From contig JAFTRT010000002.1 in the NCBI GenBank assembly GCA_017462145.1, forward strand, positions 1 through 6,902: DNA of 6,902 nt. Direction: 5' to 3'. The DNA comes from Clostridia bacterium. Lineage in GTDB: Bacteria; Bacillota_A; Clostridia; Oscillospirales; CAG-272. Below are positions 1 to 6,902 of the stretch, piece after piece (position 1 is the stretch's first letter; each line of letters begins with the position of its first letter). The position numbers and the translations under genes are program-made. The notes under the pieces are model-generated. The model saw nothing but the letters and a program-made list of their open reading frames with translations, was not told where the DNA came from and did no database searches.

Positions 1-1974
1 AACGCCGTGGATGCCATTTCTTCCTATGAGACCGAGGATACCGCACAGGAGGAGACCAACGGAACGGCTGTTCTGGGTGCGATTACCGAGGTGGTGGACG
101 GGGTTCATCACAACGCCGCTACCACGACCGTCAATTTCTGTGGCGGTAAGCTGATTTATAACTGGCTTGCTTCCGGTAATTTGGACGGTGACACGGTTAC
201 GTTGTCCAATGAGGCTGAGTTTTTGACTGCTGCCATCAGCGCAGGCAGTGCAATGGGAGATGCCGACACCGATCCCGAGGGTACGGCCGAGGCACTTCGC
301 CGCATCGTTCCCGCCTTCTCCAAGTCCCGCATGATTCCCGTGCTGGCAGCCGAATTTTTGGCAGGTGCCGGCGAGGCTTGGGGACAGGGTGAGCCGTTCT
401 GCGGCATGGATGCACCCGAGATCGGTGACGAGCTGGGAAGCATGGATGAGGACCTGTGGTCTGCTTTGGAGGAATCCAATGCGGATACCGTCAAGGAGGA
501 TGTTGCTACTCTGATCAACGTGGTTGCCTTGATGATTGAACACGAGGTGGCTGACACCTTGGAGGAGGACGCTATGGCGCTCCTGCGTGACAAGGAGATC
601 ACCGAGCTGTTGCTGTATGAACTGTTGGCAAATGACCGCCTCTATACCGTGGTACACGGCTTGTTGGACTTTGGTATGGAAAGTGCCCTGTCCGGTCTGG
701 ATGTGATGGATTCCTTGGACGGTGCATACGAGAATTATCTGAGAGACTTTTGTGCTGTGGCTGACGGAGGAGATCTGTCGGTATCCGAGGCCGCAAAGCA
801 GTATAAGGAGGTTCTCAACCAATACGGTATTCCTTGCGAGCTGACCGATACCGATTGGGAGGAAAAGGCACAGGCTGTGGCAGACGGAACCACAACGGTT
901 CGTGCTCTGGCAGAGAGCTTTGTATCCTCTCAGGCGGACTTTGAGCAGAAGACCGTTCTCTTGACCATTGAGGATGTTTTGATGGATTTCGGTGAGATGA
1001 CCGATCCCGAGGCCGAGGCCAAGCATTTGGCGGATGCCTTTGCGCAGCTGTTGGGCGTATTGGACGATTTGGATCAGAGCGATCCCGACATGACCAAGCT
1101 CTTTGCTTCCTTTGGACCTGCCATGGATTCCTTGGCAAGCACCGAGACCGTCGGTTATCGAAAGACCTCTGCGTTCCTCACCGCTTTCCTGCAGAGTAAG
1201 TCGGTACGGGAAAACTGCTATTTGAATACGGTGGAGGCAACAGAGGTAGCCAATTCCATTTTGGCCGGCACGCAGGATGCCGAGGGTCGGTACGTGAAGG
1301 GAAGCTTTGCTGCCATGATGACCTCGCTGGGCAAGACCGTGGAGGTGATTGCCAACGTGGCATCCTCTGACGGTGAGCTGACGCAGGAGGATATTGAGCA
1401 TTTGTTGGATACGCTGACACCGGCATCGGCAGAGGTGATTAAGTCCTTGAGTACCCCCGAGATGATCGAAAAGCACGGCGTAGAAGTCAAGAGTGCAGAA
1501 AAGGTTGCAGGCGTGATCGGAGATATCTTCACGTCCTACGCAGAAAAGAACGAGTCTCAGGAATGGAGCGAGGAACAGAAGCAGAAGGAAGCTGCTGCCA
1601 TGACGCAGATGATGAATCTGATGATGACCGACACCACGGAAAACCGAAACGCTTTGTTTGGCAACGAGGGTGCGCTGGGCGTTTCTGCTGACGAGTACGT
1701 GGATACGCTGTTCGATTCTCAAGTGCTCACCGAGGCAGTTCTGTCCCTGTCTTATGACGAAAACGGTCAGCTGGTTGACGACCCCATGCATTTGGAGAAA
1801 TCGATGAATCAGACCGAGACCGATCAGTTGATGGATGCGTTCAACAGCAAGTATTCCGCTTCGGACGATCAGGAGGAGACCGCCAAGCTGATCCAAGGCA
1901 CTGCCGCAATGATGAATCTGACGGTGGAGCTGGTGGACGGCCAGTGGGTGTCCTTGGGCTATAACGCTGAATAA
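1..1974 (+). CDS. Unrecognised large acidic helical protein, C-terminal part (5' end outside window)
   Basis: The frame is open from base 1 to a TAA at 1972-1974, giving 657 codons without the true start. A GTG at 7-9 could be read as a start, but only six bases precede it, so the gene more likely begins upstream. I do not recognise the family. What can be seen is strong enrichment in Asp, Glu, Ala, Thr, Met and Leu, long amphipathic helical stretches broken by short acidic Asp/Ser/Thr turns, and only five cysteines. A beta-like segment near codons 35-65 precedes the helical part. There is no LPXTG motif, membrane segment or catalytic motif in this portion. Two stretches (about 1000-1190 and 1300-1540) look like diverged copies of one unit of about 100 residues. 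The C-terminal segment (about 1680-1971) may be a separate small domain. Acidity and repetition would suit an exported or surface scaffold protein, but the N-terminus that would show a signal peptide is missing. A strong terminator follows at once. Coding is secure; function is unknown. Confidence 0.85.
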   Translation, partial: NAVDAISSYETEDTAQEETNGTAVLGAITEVVDGVHHNAATTTVNFCGGKLIYNWLASGNLDGDTVTLSNEAEFLTAAISAGSAMGDADTDPEGTAEALRRIVPAFSKSRMIPVLAAEFLAGAGEAWGQGEPFCGMDAPEIGDELGSMDEDLWSALEESNADTVKEDVATLINVVALMIEHEVADTLEEDAMALLRDKEITELLLYELLANDRLYTVVHGLLDFGMESALSGLDVMDSLDGAYENYLRDFCAVADGGDLSVSEAAKQYKEVLNQYGIPCELTDTDWEEKAQAVADGTTTVRALAESFVSSQADFEQKTVLLTIEDVLMDFGEMTDPEAEAKHLADAFAQLLGVLDDLDQSDPDMTKLFASFGPAMDSLASTETVGYRKTSAFLTAFLQSKSVRENCYLNTVEATEVANSILAGTQDAEGRYVKGSFAAMMTSLGKTVEVIANVASSDGELTQEDIEHLLDTLTPASAEVIKSLSTPEMIEKHGVEVKSAEKVAGVIGDIFTSYAEKNESQEWSEEQKQKEAAAMTQMMNLMMTDTTENRNALFGNEGALGVSADEYVDTLFDSQVLTEAVLSLSYDENGQLVDDPMHLEKSMNQTETDQLMDAFNSKYSASDDQEETAKLIQGTAAMMNLTVELVDGQWVSLGYNAE

Positions 1975-1987
1975 TCCTGTCTTTTTG

Positions 1988-2021
1988 GCACAGCCGCAAC
2001 TTGCGGCTGTGCTTTTTTTTT
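1988..2021 (+). terminator. Intrinsic terminator after the acidic protein gene
   Basis: A perfect 10-bp GC-rich stem (GCACAGCCGC at 1988-1997 with GCGGCTGTGC at 2003-2012) closes a five-base AACTT loop, whose outer A/T bases could also pair. A run of nine T follows at 2013-2021. It starts 14 bases after the TAA of the upstream gene, so it ends that unit and separates it from the ABC transporter genes. Confidence 0.95.
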
Positions 2022-2088
2022 ACAAAATAAGAATGGAAAGTTCAAAGGTCATTTACAAATCTTCGGATTTTAGGAAATGTCTTTGTAT

Positions 2089-2094
2089 TATAAT
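2089..2094 (+). promoter_or_regulatory. Probable sigma-A -10 box for the ABC exporter operon
   Basis: A consensus TATAAT lies 34 bases before the ATG of the first ABC gene, in AT-rich DNA just after the upstream terminator. Transcription from it would start near 2101 and give a short leader carrying the ribosome binding site. No hexamer close to TTGACA occurs 16-19 bases upstream, so the promoter may be weak or activator-dependent. The short arms ATAAT (2090-2094) and ATTAT (2105-2109) form an imperfect inverted repeat across the expected start point that could be an operator. This is weak evidence. Confidence 0.55.
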
Positions 2095-2114
2095 GTAACT
2101 AACTATTATCCTGC

Positions 2115-2120
2115 GAGGTG
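2115..2120 (+). promoter_or_regulatory. Shine-Dalgarno site of the first ABC gene
   Basis: GAGGTG pairs fully with the CACCUC of the 16S rRNA 3' end and stands eight bases before the ATG at 2129. This fixes the start of the first exporter subunit. Confidence 0.8.
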
Positions 2121-2128
2121 TTTGTCGT

Positions 2129-3868
2129 ATGCTGAAAACATTGGCTAAAAGTATTCGCCAATATAAAACTCCCTCGGTTCTGACACCTGTGTTTATTACC
2201 GTGGAGGTCATCATTGAGTGTATGATCCCCTATATTACCGCCATGTTGGTGACCGAGATCGAAAAGGGAGGCGGTCTGCCCGTGATCGTACAGTACGGCG
2301 GCGTGCTGATTCTGCTGGCCTTTTTGTCCTTGGCTTGCGGTGTGTTGGCAGGGCATTTTTGCTCGGTTGCTTCCTGCGGCTTTGCCAAAAACTTGCGTAC
2401 CGATCTGTACACAGCGGTGCAACGGTTTTCCTTTTTTAACATTGACCGTTTTTCCACCTCGGGTCTGGTGACCCGAATGACCACTGACGTCAATAACGTG
2501 CAGATGGCTTACATGATGCTCATTCGGACGGCCATTCGCTGTCCCTTGATGATGACGGTGGCTTTGGTCATGGTGTTGCGCATCAGTCCCACCATGTCCA
2601 CGGTGTTTGCGGTCATCATTCCCGTGCTGGCAATCGGCCTGTTCTTTATCATTCGGTCGGCACACCCCATTTTTAAGTCGGTGTTCAAAAAGTACGATAA
2701 GCTGAACGAGTCGGTGCAGGAGAACGTCTCCGGTATCCGTGTGGTCAAGGCTTACGTGCGGGAACAATTCGAGACGGAAAAATTTCAAAACGCTTCCGAC
2801 GAGGTTTGCCGTGACTTTACCCGTGCGGAAACCATTTTGGCGTTGAACAATCCGCTGATGCAGTTTTGCTTCAATGCGCTGATGGTGGGTGTGAGCCTGC
2901 TGGGCTCTTATCTGATTGTCAGCACCAATCAGGCCGCTTTGGAGGTAGGACAGCTCAGCGCATTGCTCACCTACGGTGCCCAGATTCTGATGAGCATGAT
3001 GATGGTTTCCATGATCATTGTGGTGATCTCCATGTCGGTTGCCTCTGCGGGACGAATTGCTGAGGTGCTCAACGAGGAGAGCTCCATTGTCAATCCCGTA
3101 ACCCCTGTCAACGAGGTCAAGGACGGAAGCATCCTGTTTGACCGTGTCAGCTTTGCCTATTCCGCAACGGCGGATCGGATGGCACTGGAGGATATCCGTT
3201 TGTTTATCGGATCGGGTGAGACCGTGGGGATCATCGGCGGAACGGGAAGCGGCAAGACCACGCTGGTTCAATTGATCTCCCGCTTGTACGATGCCACCGA
3301 GGGTGCCGTGAAGGTAGGCGGTGTCAATGTGCGGGATTATGACCTGACCGTACTGCGTGACAGTGTTGCCATGGTCTTGCAGAAGAACGTGCTGTTTTCG
3401 GGCACCATCAAGGACAACCTCCGTTGGGGCGATCCCAATGCCACTGATGAGGAGATGGAGCGCATTTGCAAGCTGGCGCAGGCCCATGAATTTATTCAAA
3501 GCTTTCCCGACGGGTACGATACGTACATCGAGCAGGGAGGAACCAACGTATCGGGCGGACAGAAGCAGAGACTTTGCATTGCCCGTGCCCTCTTAAAAAA
3601 GCCCAAGGTGCTGATTTTGGACGATTCCACCAGTGCCGTGGATACCAAAACCGATGCACTGATCCGCAAGGCCTTTGCCGATGAGATCCCCGATACCACC
3701 AAGATTATCATTGCGCAGCGTGTATCCTCCGTGGAGCATGCCGATAAAATTGTGGTGATGGCAGGCGGACGGATCCATGCGGTGGGCAATCACGCAGAGT
3801 TGATTCGCACCTGCGAGATCTACCGTGAGATCTATGAATCTCAGCAGAAGGGAGGAACGGAAGAATGA
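2129..3868 (+). CDS. Heterodimeric ABC exporter, subunit with degenerate ATP site (BmrC/LmrC-like)
   Basis: This 579-residue half-transporter has an N-terminal six-helix membrane domain (hydrophobic stretches near 17-41, 57-77, two within 131-177, then about 240-265 and 280-305) followed by a nucleotide-binding domain. Visible motifs are A-loop Tyr344, Walker A GGTGSGKT at 370-377 with Lys376, Q-loop Gln418, signature VSGGQ at 474-478, Walker B ending in Asp498, and D-loop SAVD at 502-505. The residue after Asp498 is Asp499 where catalytic Glu is expected, and the switch His is Gln530 (IIIAQR). Both changes are typical of the non-hydrolysing half of heterodimeric exporters. The protein should sit in the cytoplasmic membrane paired with the next gene's product and export an unknown substrate, perhaps drugs, peptides or lipids. 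Length matches BmrC-like proteins of about 580 residues. The start is set by a good Shine-Dalgarno site, and the stop overlaps the next start. Family assignment is very secure; the substrate cannot be read from sequence. Confidence 0.96.
   Translation: MLKTLAKSIRQYKTPSVLTPVFITVEVIIECMIPYITAMLVTEIEKGGGLPVIVQYGGVLILLAFLSLACGVLAGHFCSVASCGFAKNLRTDLYTAVQRFSFFNIDRFSTSGLVTRMTTDVNNVQMAYMMLIRTAIRCPLMMTVALVMVLRISPTMSTVFAVIIPVLAIGLFFIIRSAHPIFKSVFKKYDKLNESVQENVSGIRVVKAYVREQFETEKFQNASDEVCRDFTRAETILALNNPLMQFCFNALMVGVSLLGSYLIVSTNQAALEVGQLSALLTYGAQILMSMMMVSMIIVVISMSVASAGRIAEVLNEESSIVNPVTPVNEVKDGSILFDRVSFAYSATADRMALEDIRLFIGSGETVGIIGGTGSGKTTLVQLISRLYDATEGAVKVGGVNVRDYDLTVLRDSVAMVLQKNVLFSGTIKDNLRWGDPNATDEEMERICKLAQAHEFIQSFPDGYDTYIEQGGTNVSGGQKQRLCIARALLKKPKVLILDDSTSAVDTKTDALIRKAFADEIPDTTKIIIAQRVSSVEHADKIVVMAGGRIHAVGNHAELIRTCEIYREIYESQQKGGTEE
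3851..3868 (+). other. Translational coupling junction between the two exporter genes
   Basis: The first subunit's TGA (3866-3868) overlaps the second's ATG (3865-3867) as ATGA. A strong GGAGG (3851-3855) sits nine bases before that ATG, inside the end of the first gene. This layout favours coupled translation and equal amounts of the two subunits, as a 1:1 heterodimer needs. Confidence 0.85.
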
Positions 3869-5793
3869 AGCAGTCTCATACACAGCCCAAAAGCGGCCGT
3901 CCTCCTATGAAAAAAGGAGTCATCGGTCGGCTTTTGAAGATGCTGTTTGCCGATTATAAAGCTTCTCTCATTGCCGTAGCGGTGTGTATCATTGTGACCT
4001 CTTTTGCCTCTACCATTGCCAGCCTCTTTATGAGCTACTTTTTGGATCGAATTGATTACGGTCTGAAAAACGGAGGCTGGGAGGTGATTCGGCGCAGTAT
4101 GTTTGTGGCCATCGGTACTATGCTGGTAATCTATGCGGCAGGTTGGGTGGCCTCCTTCCTCCATTCCCGTTTGATGGCCATTGTCACCCAAAGCTTTATG
4201 AATCGGCTCCGTCAGCGGATGTTTGCCAAAATGCAGAGCCTGCCGCTTCGTTTCTTTGACAGCACCCCCCACGGAGATATCATGTCTCACTATACCAACG
4301 ACATTGATACTTTGCGAGAGCTGATCTCCCGTACCATTCCCCAGGTGTTCAGCTCGGGGCTGATCATCACCTTTTTGATCGTGTATATGATCATGCTCAA
4401 CCCCTGGTTGGCGATGGTCATTGCCTTGGGAACCGTCGCCATGATCCTGGTAACCAAAAAGGTTGGCGGAAACAGTGCCCGTTACTTTATGCAGATGCAA
4501 AAGTCGGTGGCCGCTGCCGAGGGTTTTGTGGAAGAAATGATGAGCGGACAGAAGGTGGTCAAGGTTTTTTGCCACGAAGAGCAGAGCAAGAAGGACTTTG
4601 AAGCGGTCAACGACCGTCTTTGCCGGGATGCCACCAACGCAAACCGCTTTGCCAATATGCTTGGTCCCATTATGGGAAACATCGGTAACATTTTGTACGT
4701 GGCCATTGCGTTCACAGGCGGTGTTCTCATTGCCTTACAGGTGCCCAATCTGTCTCCCGTGCCCACGTATCAGGGAGTGGTGAGTATTGCGGTGGTTCTG
4801 CCTTTTTTGCAGATGGCCAGACAGTTTACCAACAACGTCAATCAGCTTTCTCAGCAAATGAATACCGTGGTGATGGCACTGGCAGGTGCCAGTCGGATCT
4901 TTGAGCTGTTGGACAAAGAGCCCGAGACCGACGAGGGCTATGTGACCTTGGTTAACGCCAAGATGGAGAACGGTGTTCTCACCGAGTGCGAGGAACGCAC
5001 GCATACCTGGGCGTGGAAGCACCCCCATGCGGCTGACGGCAGTGTGACCTATACCCTGTTACAGGGGCATGTGGAGATCGAAAATATGGATTTTGGCTAT
5101 GTGCCCGAGAAGACGGTGCTCCACGATATCACCCTGTATGCCGAGCCCGGCCAAAAGGTTGCTTTTGTGGGGGCGACGGGTGCGGGAAAGACCACCATTA
5201 CCAATTTGATCAATCGGTTTTACGATATCGATGACGGTAAGATCCGCTATGACGGTATCAATATCAATAAGATCAAGAAGAGCGACCTGCGCCGTTCTTT
5301 GGGCGTTGTGTTGCAGGATACCAATCTCTTTACGGGATCGGTGATGGAAAATATTCGATACGGTAAGTTGGATGCCACCGACGAGGAGTGCATGGCCGCC
5401 GCGCAATTGGTGGGTGCAGATGATTTCATCACTCGCTTGCCCGAGGGCTATCAAACCATGCTGACGGCCAACGGTGCCAATCTGTCACAGGGACAGCGAC
5501 AGCTGATCTCCATTGCCAGAGCTGCGGTGGCAGACCCGCCCGTTATGATCATGGATGAGGCGACCTCCTCCATCGACACCCGCACCGAGGCGATCGTGCA
5601 GCGGGGCATGGATGCGCTGATGAAGGGACGGACGGTGTTTGTGATTGCTCACCGCCTGTCTACGGTTCGCAATTCCGACGTGATCATGGTATTGGAGCAG
5701 GGGCGGATCATCGAGCGGGGCAATCACGAAAAGCTGATTGCCGAGGGCGGCAAGTATTATCAGCTTTATACCGGTGCCTTTGAATTGGAATAA
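3865..5793 (+). CDS. Heterodimeric ABC exporter, catalytic subunit (BmrD/LmrD-like)
   Basis: This 642-residue half-transporter has six predicted membrane helices (about 33-58, 78-102, 161-178, 181-199, 275-292, 302-316) and a C-terminal nucleotide-binding domain. Motifs are A-loop Tyr412, Walker A GATGAGKT at 436-443 with Lys442, Q-loop Gln484, Walker B Asp564 followed by catalytic Glu565, and switch His596 (VIAHR). This subunit therefore carries the hydrolytic residues. Its signature is LSQGQ (540-544) rather than LSGGQ, and it faces the Walker motifs of the partner, completing the degenerate site. The subunit is longer than its partner mainly because of a polar insert of about 40 residues between membrane domain and NBD (about 358-400, containing WAWKHPH at 382-388). 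No large extracellular domain is apparent in the short loops. From memory, similar inserts occur in many clostridial homologues. It should form a membrane heterodimer with the upstream product. The substrate is unknown. Confidence 0.96.
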   Translation: MKQSHTQPKSGRPPMKKGVIGRLLKMLFADYKASLIAVAVCIIVTSFASTIASLFMSYFLDRIDYGLKNGGWEVIRRSMFVAIGTMLVIYAAGWVASFLHSRLMAIVTQSFMNRLRQRMFAKMQSLPLRFFDSTPHGDIMSHYTNDIDTLRELISRTIPQVFSSGLIITFLIVYMIMLNPWLAMVIALGTVAMILVTKKVGGNSARYFMQMQKSVAAAEGFVEEMMSGQKVVKVFCHEEQSKKDFEAVNDRLCRDATNANRFANMLGPIMGNIGNILYVAIAFTGGVLIALQVPNLSPVPTYQGVVSIAVVLPFLQMARQFTNNVNQLSQQMNTVVMALAGASRIFELLDKEPETDEGYVTLVNAKMENGVLTECEERTHTWAWKHPHAADGSVTYTLLQGHVEIENMDFGYVPEKTVLHDITLYAEPGQKVAFVGATGAGKTTITNLINRFYDIDDGKIRYDGININKIKKSDLRRSLGVVLQDTNLFTGSVMENIRYGKLDATDEECMAAAQLVGADDFITRLPEGYQTMLTANGANLSQGQRQLISIARAAVADPPVMIMDEATSSIDTRTEAIVQRGMDALMKGRTVFVIAHRLSTVRNSDVIMVLEQGRIIERGNHEKLIAEGGKYYQLYTGAFELE

Positions 5794-5812
5794 TCGTCCT
5801 CACGGACAGAAC

Positions 5813-5816
5813 GGAG
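5813..5816 (+). promoter_or_regulatory. Shine-Dalgarno site of the activase-like gene
   Basis: GGAG lies five bases before the ATG at 5822, a modest but usable site. It supports this start. The next in-frame ATG (codon 24) would remove the essential DIGSTT nucleotide-binding motif. The 28-bp gap after the exporter gene has no terminator and no clear promoter. Confidence 0.6.
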
Positions 5817-5821
5817 TAACG

Positions 5822-6902
5822 ATGCAGGAAAAACAAAAACTCTCTCTCGGCGTGGATATCGGTTCCACTACCGTCAAGTTGGTCTTGATGGAGGGAGAAA
5901 CAATCGTATATGAAAAGTACGAGCGGCATCTGTCCCGTGTACGCCAAAAAACGGCGGAGTTGCTGGGCGAATTGAGAGATACGGTGGCAGACCGCCCTCT
6001 GTGTGTGGCACTTTCGGGCTCGTCAGGCTTGGGGCTTGCCGAGGCCTGTGGGCTTCCTTTTGTGCAGGAGGTCTTTGCCACGGGGGAGACGGTTCGTCAG
6101 CAAGAGCCAGATGCCTCGGCGGTCATTGAGCTTGGAGGAGAGGATGCAAAGATCATCTTCTTTGAAGGGGGGACCGATGAGCGGATGAACGGAACCTGTG
6201 CCGGAGGCACGGGTGCCTTTATCGACCAGATGGCTACGCTGTTGGATATGAGCGTGGATGCGATGGACGAGGCTGCTTTGCGGCACACTCGCATCTATCC
6301 CATTGCCTCCCGTTGCGGCGTGTTTGCCAAGACCGATGTACAGCCCTTGCTCAATCAAGGGGCAAACAAGGAGGATGTGGCCGCCAGCATTTACCAAGCA
6401 GTGGTCAATCAAACCATTGCAGGACTGGCACAGGGCAGAAAGATCCGAGGAAAAGTGTTGTTCCTCGGCGGTCCTCTGTATTATTGCAAGGGATTACGGG
6501 AGCGTTTTTGCGAGACCTTGAATCTGGGGGACGGAAACGCCGTATTTCCCGAATACGGCCGCTTTGCCGTGGCCATGGGAGCGGCTCTGTATGCCCGCAA
6601 AACGGGAGAGGAGCGGACGGTGGATGCTCTGATCCGTGCGGTGGAGGCAAGTGTGGATACCTCGGCGAGAACCGACCGCCTGCCTGCCCTGTTCCAAAGC
6701 AGAGAGGAATATGAGGCCTTTCGTGTCCGTCATGCCAAGGCAGACGTGCCCAAGGGGGAGATTGCTACCTACAGGGGACGGGCTTGGCTTGGGATCGACT
6801 GCGGCAGTACCACCACCAAAATGGTGCTTCTGTCAGAGGAAAAGGAGATCTTGTATTCGTATTACAGCTTCAATCGAGGCAATCCCGTTCAGATTGTTCG
6901 GG
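5822..6902 (+). CDS. 2-hydroxyacyl-CoA dehydratase activase-type ASKHA ATPase, probably the long fused form (3' end outside window)
   Basis: The frame runs 360 codons without a stop to the window edge. Residues 1 to about 300 form a BadF/BadG/BcrA/BcrD (HgdC-type) ATPase domain. It shows phosphate-1 motif DIGSTT at 12-17, phosphate-2-like ELGGEDAK at 103-110, TCAGGTG around Cys126, SRCGVFAK around Cys165, and an adenosine-type LGGP at 215-218. The two cysteines are 39 residues apart, as are Cys127 and Cys166 that hold the [4Fe-4S] cluster between subunits of HgdC, so a cluster-bearing dimer is expected. HgdC-type activases use ATP to push one low-potential electron onto a dehydratase or related iron-sulfur enzyme. 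A second ASKHA domain starts at about 321 with GIDCGSTTTK (324-333). Tandem domains fit the clostridial proteins of well over 1000 residues that also carry DUF2229 and HgdB-like regions, but those parts lie outside the window. The true electron acceptor and substrate are unknown. It follows the exporter by 28 bp and is probably co-transcribed. Confidence 0.93.
   Translation, partial: MQEKQKLSLGVDIGSTTVKLVLMEGETIVYEKYERHLSRVRQKTAELLGELRDTVADRPLCVALSGSSGLGLAEACGLPFVQEVFATGETVRQQEPDASAVIELGGEDAKIIFFEGGTDERMNGTCAGGTGAFIDQMATLLDMSVDAMDEAALRHTRIYPIASRCGVFAKTDVQPLLNQGANKEDVAASIYQAVVNQTIAGLAQGRKIRGKVLFLGGPLYYCKGLRERFCETLNLGDGNAVFPEYGRFAVAMGAALYARKTGEERTVDALIRAVEASVDTSARTDRLPALFQSREEYEAFRVRHAKADVPKGEIATYRGRAWLGIDCGSTTTKMVLLSEEKEILYSYYSFNRGNPVQIVR

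Noticed and set aside
156..602. Minus-strand open frame rich in Ser/Ala/Pro opposite the acidic protein
   Set aside because: Low-complexity composition fits an antisense artefact of Glu/Asp/Gly/Ala codons. The plus frame is open across the whole 1974 bases and ends in a proper terminator.
2052..2057. TTTACA as a -35 box for the exporter promoter
   Set aside because: It is 31 bases from the TATAAT, far beyond the usual 16-18.
2099..3499. Long minus-strand open frame (466 codons) opposite the first ABC gene
   Set aside because: It is the antisense shadow of a gene with complete ABC motifs. Its translation is full of His, Gln and Asn, as expected from reading the reverse complement of Met/Val/Leu codons, and it resembles no protein domain.
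3841..4575. Minus-strand open frame opposite the start of the second ABC gene
   Set aside because: It has the same His/Gly-rich antisense composition and lies wholly against well-supported coding sequence, with no separate promoter or ribosome site that I can see.
5794..5821. Small GTCC-TCAC-GGAC hairpin between exporter and activase genes, as a terminator or attenuator
   Set aside because: Only four base pairs and no T run, so it is too weak to stop transcription.
6313..6714. Plus-strand alternate frame of 133 codons inside the activase gene
   Set aside because: It overlaps the activase frame, which has conserved ATPase and cysteine motifs. The alternate product is Arg/Gly/Cys-rich with no domain.

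Overview
The window most likely comes from a strictly anaerobic, gut-type Clostridia genome (Oscillospiraceae-like; this is an inference). The grounds are Shine-Dalgarno-led genes packed tightly on one strand, an ABC exporter pair of a type common in Firmicutes, and an oxygen-sensitive 2-hydroxyacyl-CoA dehydratase activase-type gene. All four genes I can support lie on the plus strand. The two outer ones run off the window edges.

Left part (1-1974): the C-terminal 657 codons of a large, acidic, mostly helical protein that I do not recognise. It seems to contain degenerate internal repeats of about 100 residues. A strong intrinsic terminator (1988-2021) closes this transcription unit.

Middle (about 2026-5793): a short intergenic region holds a consensus -10 box. 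It is followed by two overlapping genes for the halves of a heterodimeric type IV (former 'type I exporter fold') ABC transporter. The stop of the first overlaps the start of the second in an ATGA. The active-site motifs are complementary. Subunit 1 has Asp in place of the catalytic Glu and Gln in place of the switch His. Subunit 2 has an intact Glu and His but a variant LSQGQ signature. All three deviations fall on one composite ATP site, as in known heterodimeric exporters (BmrC/BmrD, LmrC/LmrD, TM287/TM288 types).

Right part (5822-6902, open): 28 bp after the exporter, with no terminator between, begins a gene for an ASKHA-fold activase of the BadF/HgdC family. Both [4Fe-4S] cysteines are present, and a second ASKHA domain starts at residue 321. 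This indicates the long fused activase/dehydratase-like proteins of Clostridia rather than a stand-alone HgdC.

Exporter and activase gene are probably co-transcribed, but the sequence shows no functional link between them. I found no tRNA, rRNA, CRISPR array, insertion sequence, attachment site or clear horizontal-transfer mark. No wholly new system is evident. The best leads are the unrecognised acidic repeat protein and the exporter-activase pairing.
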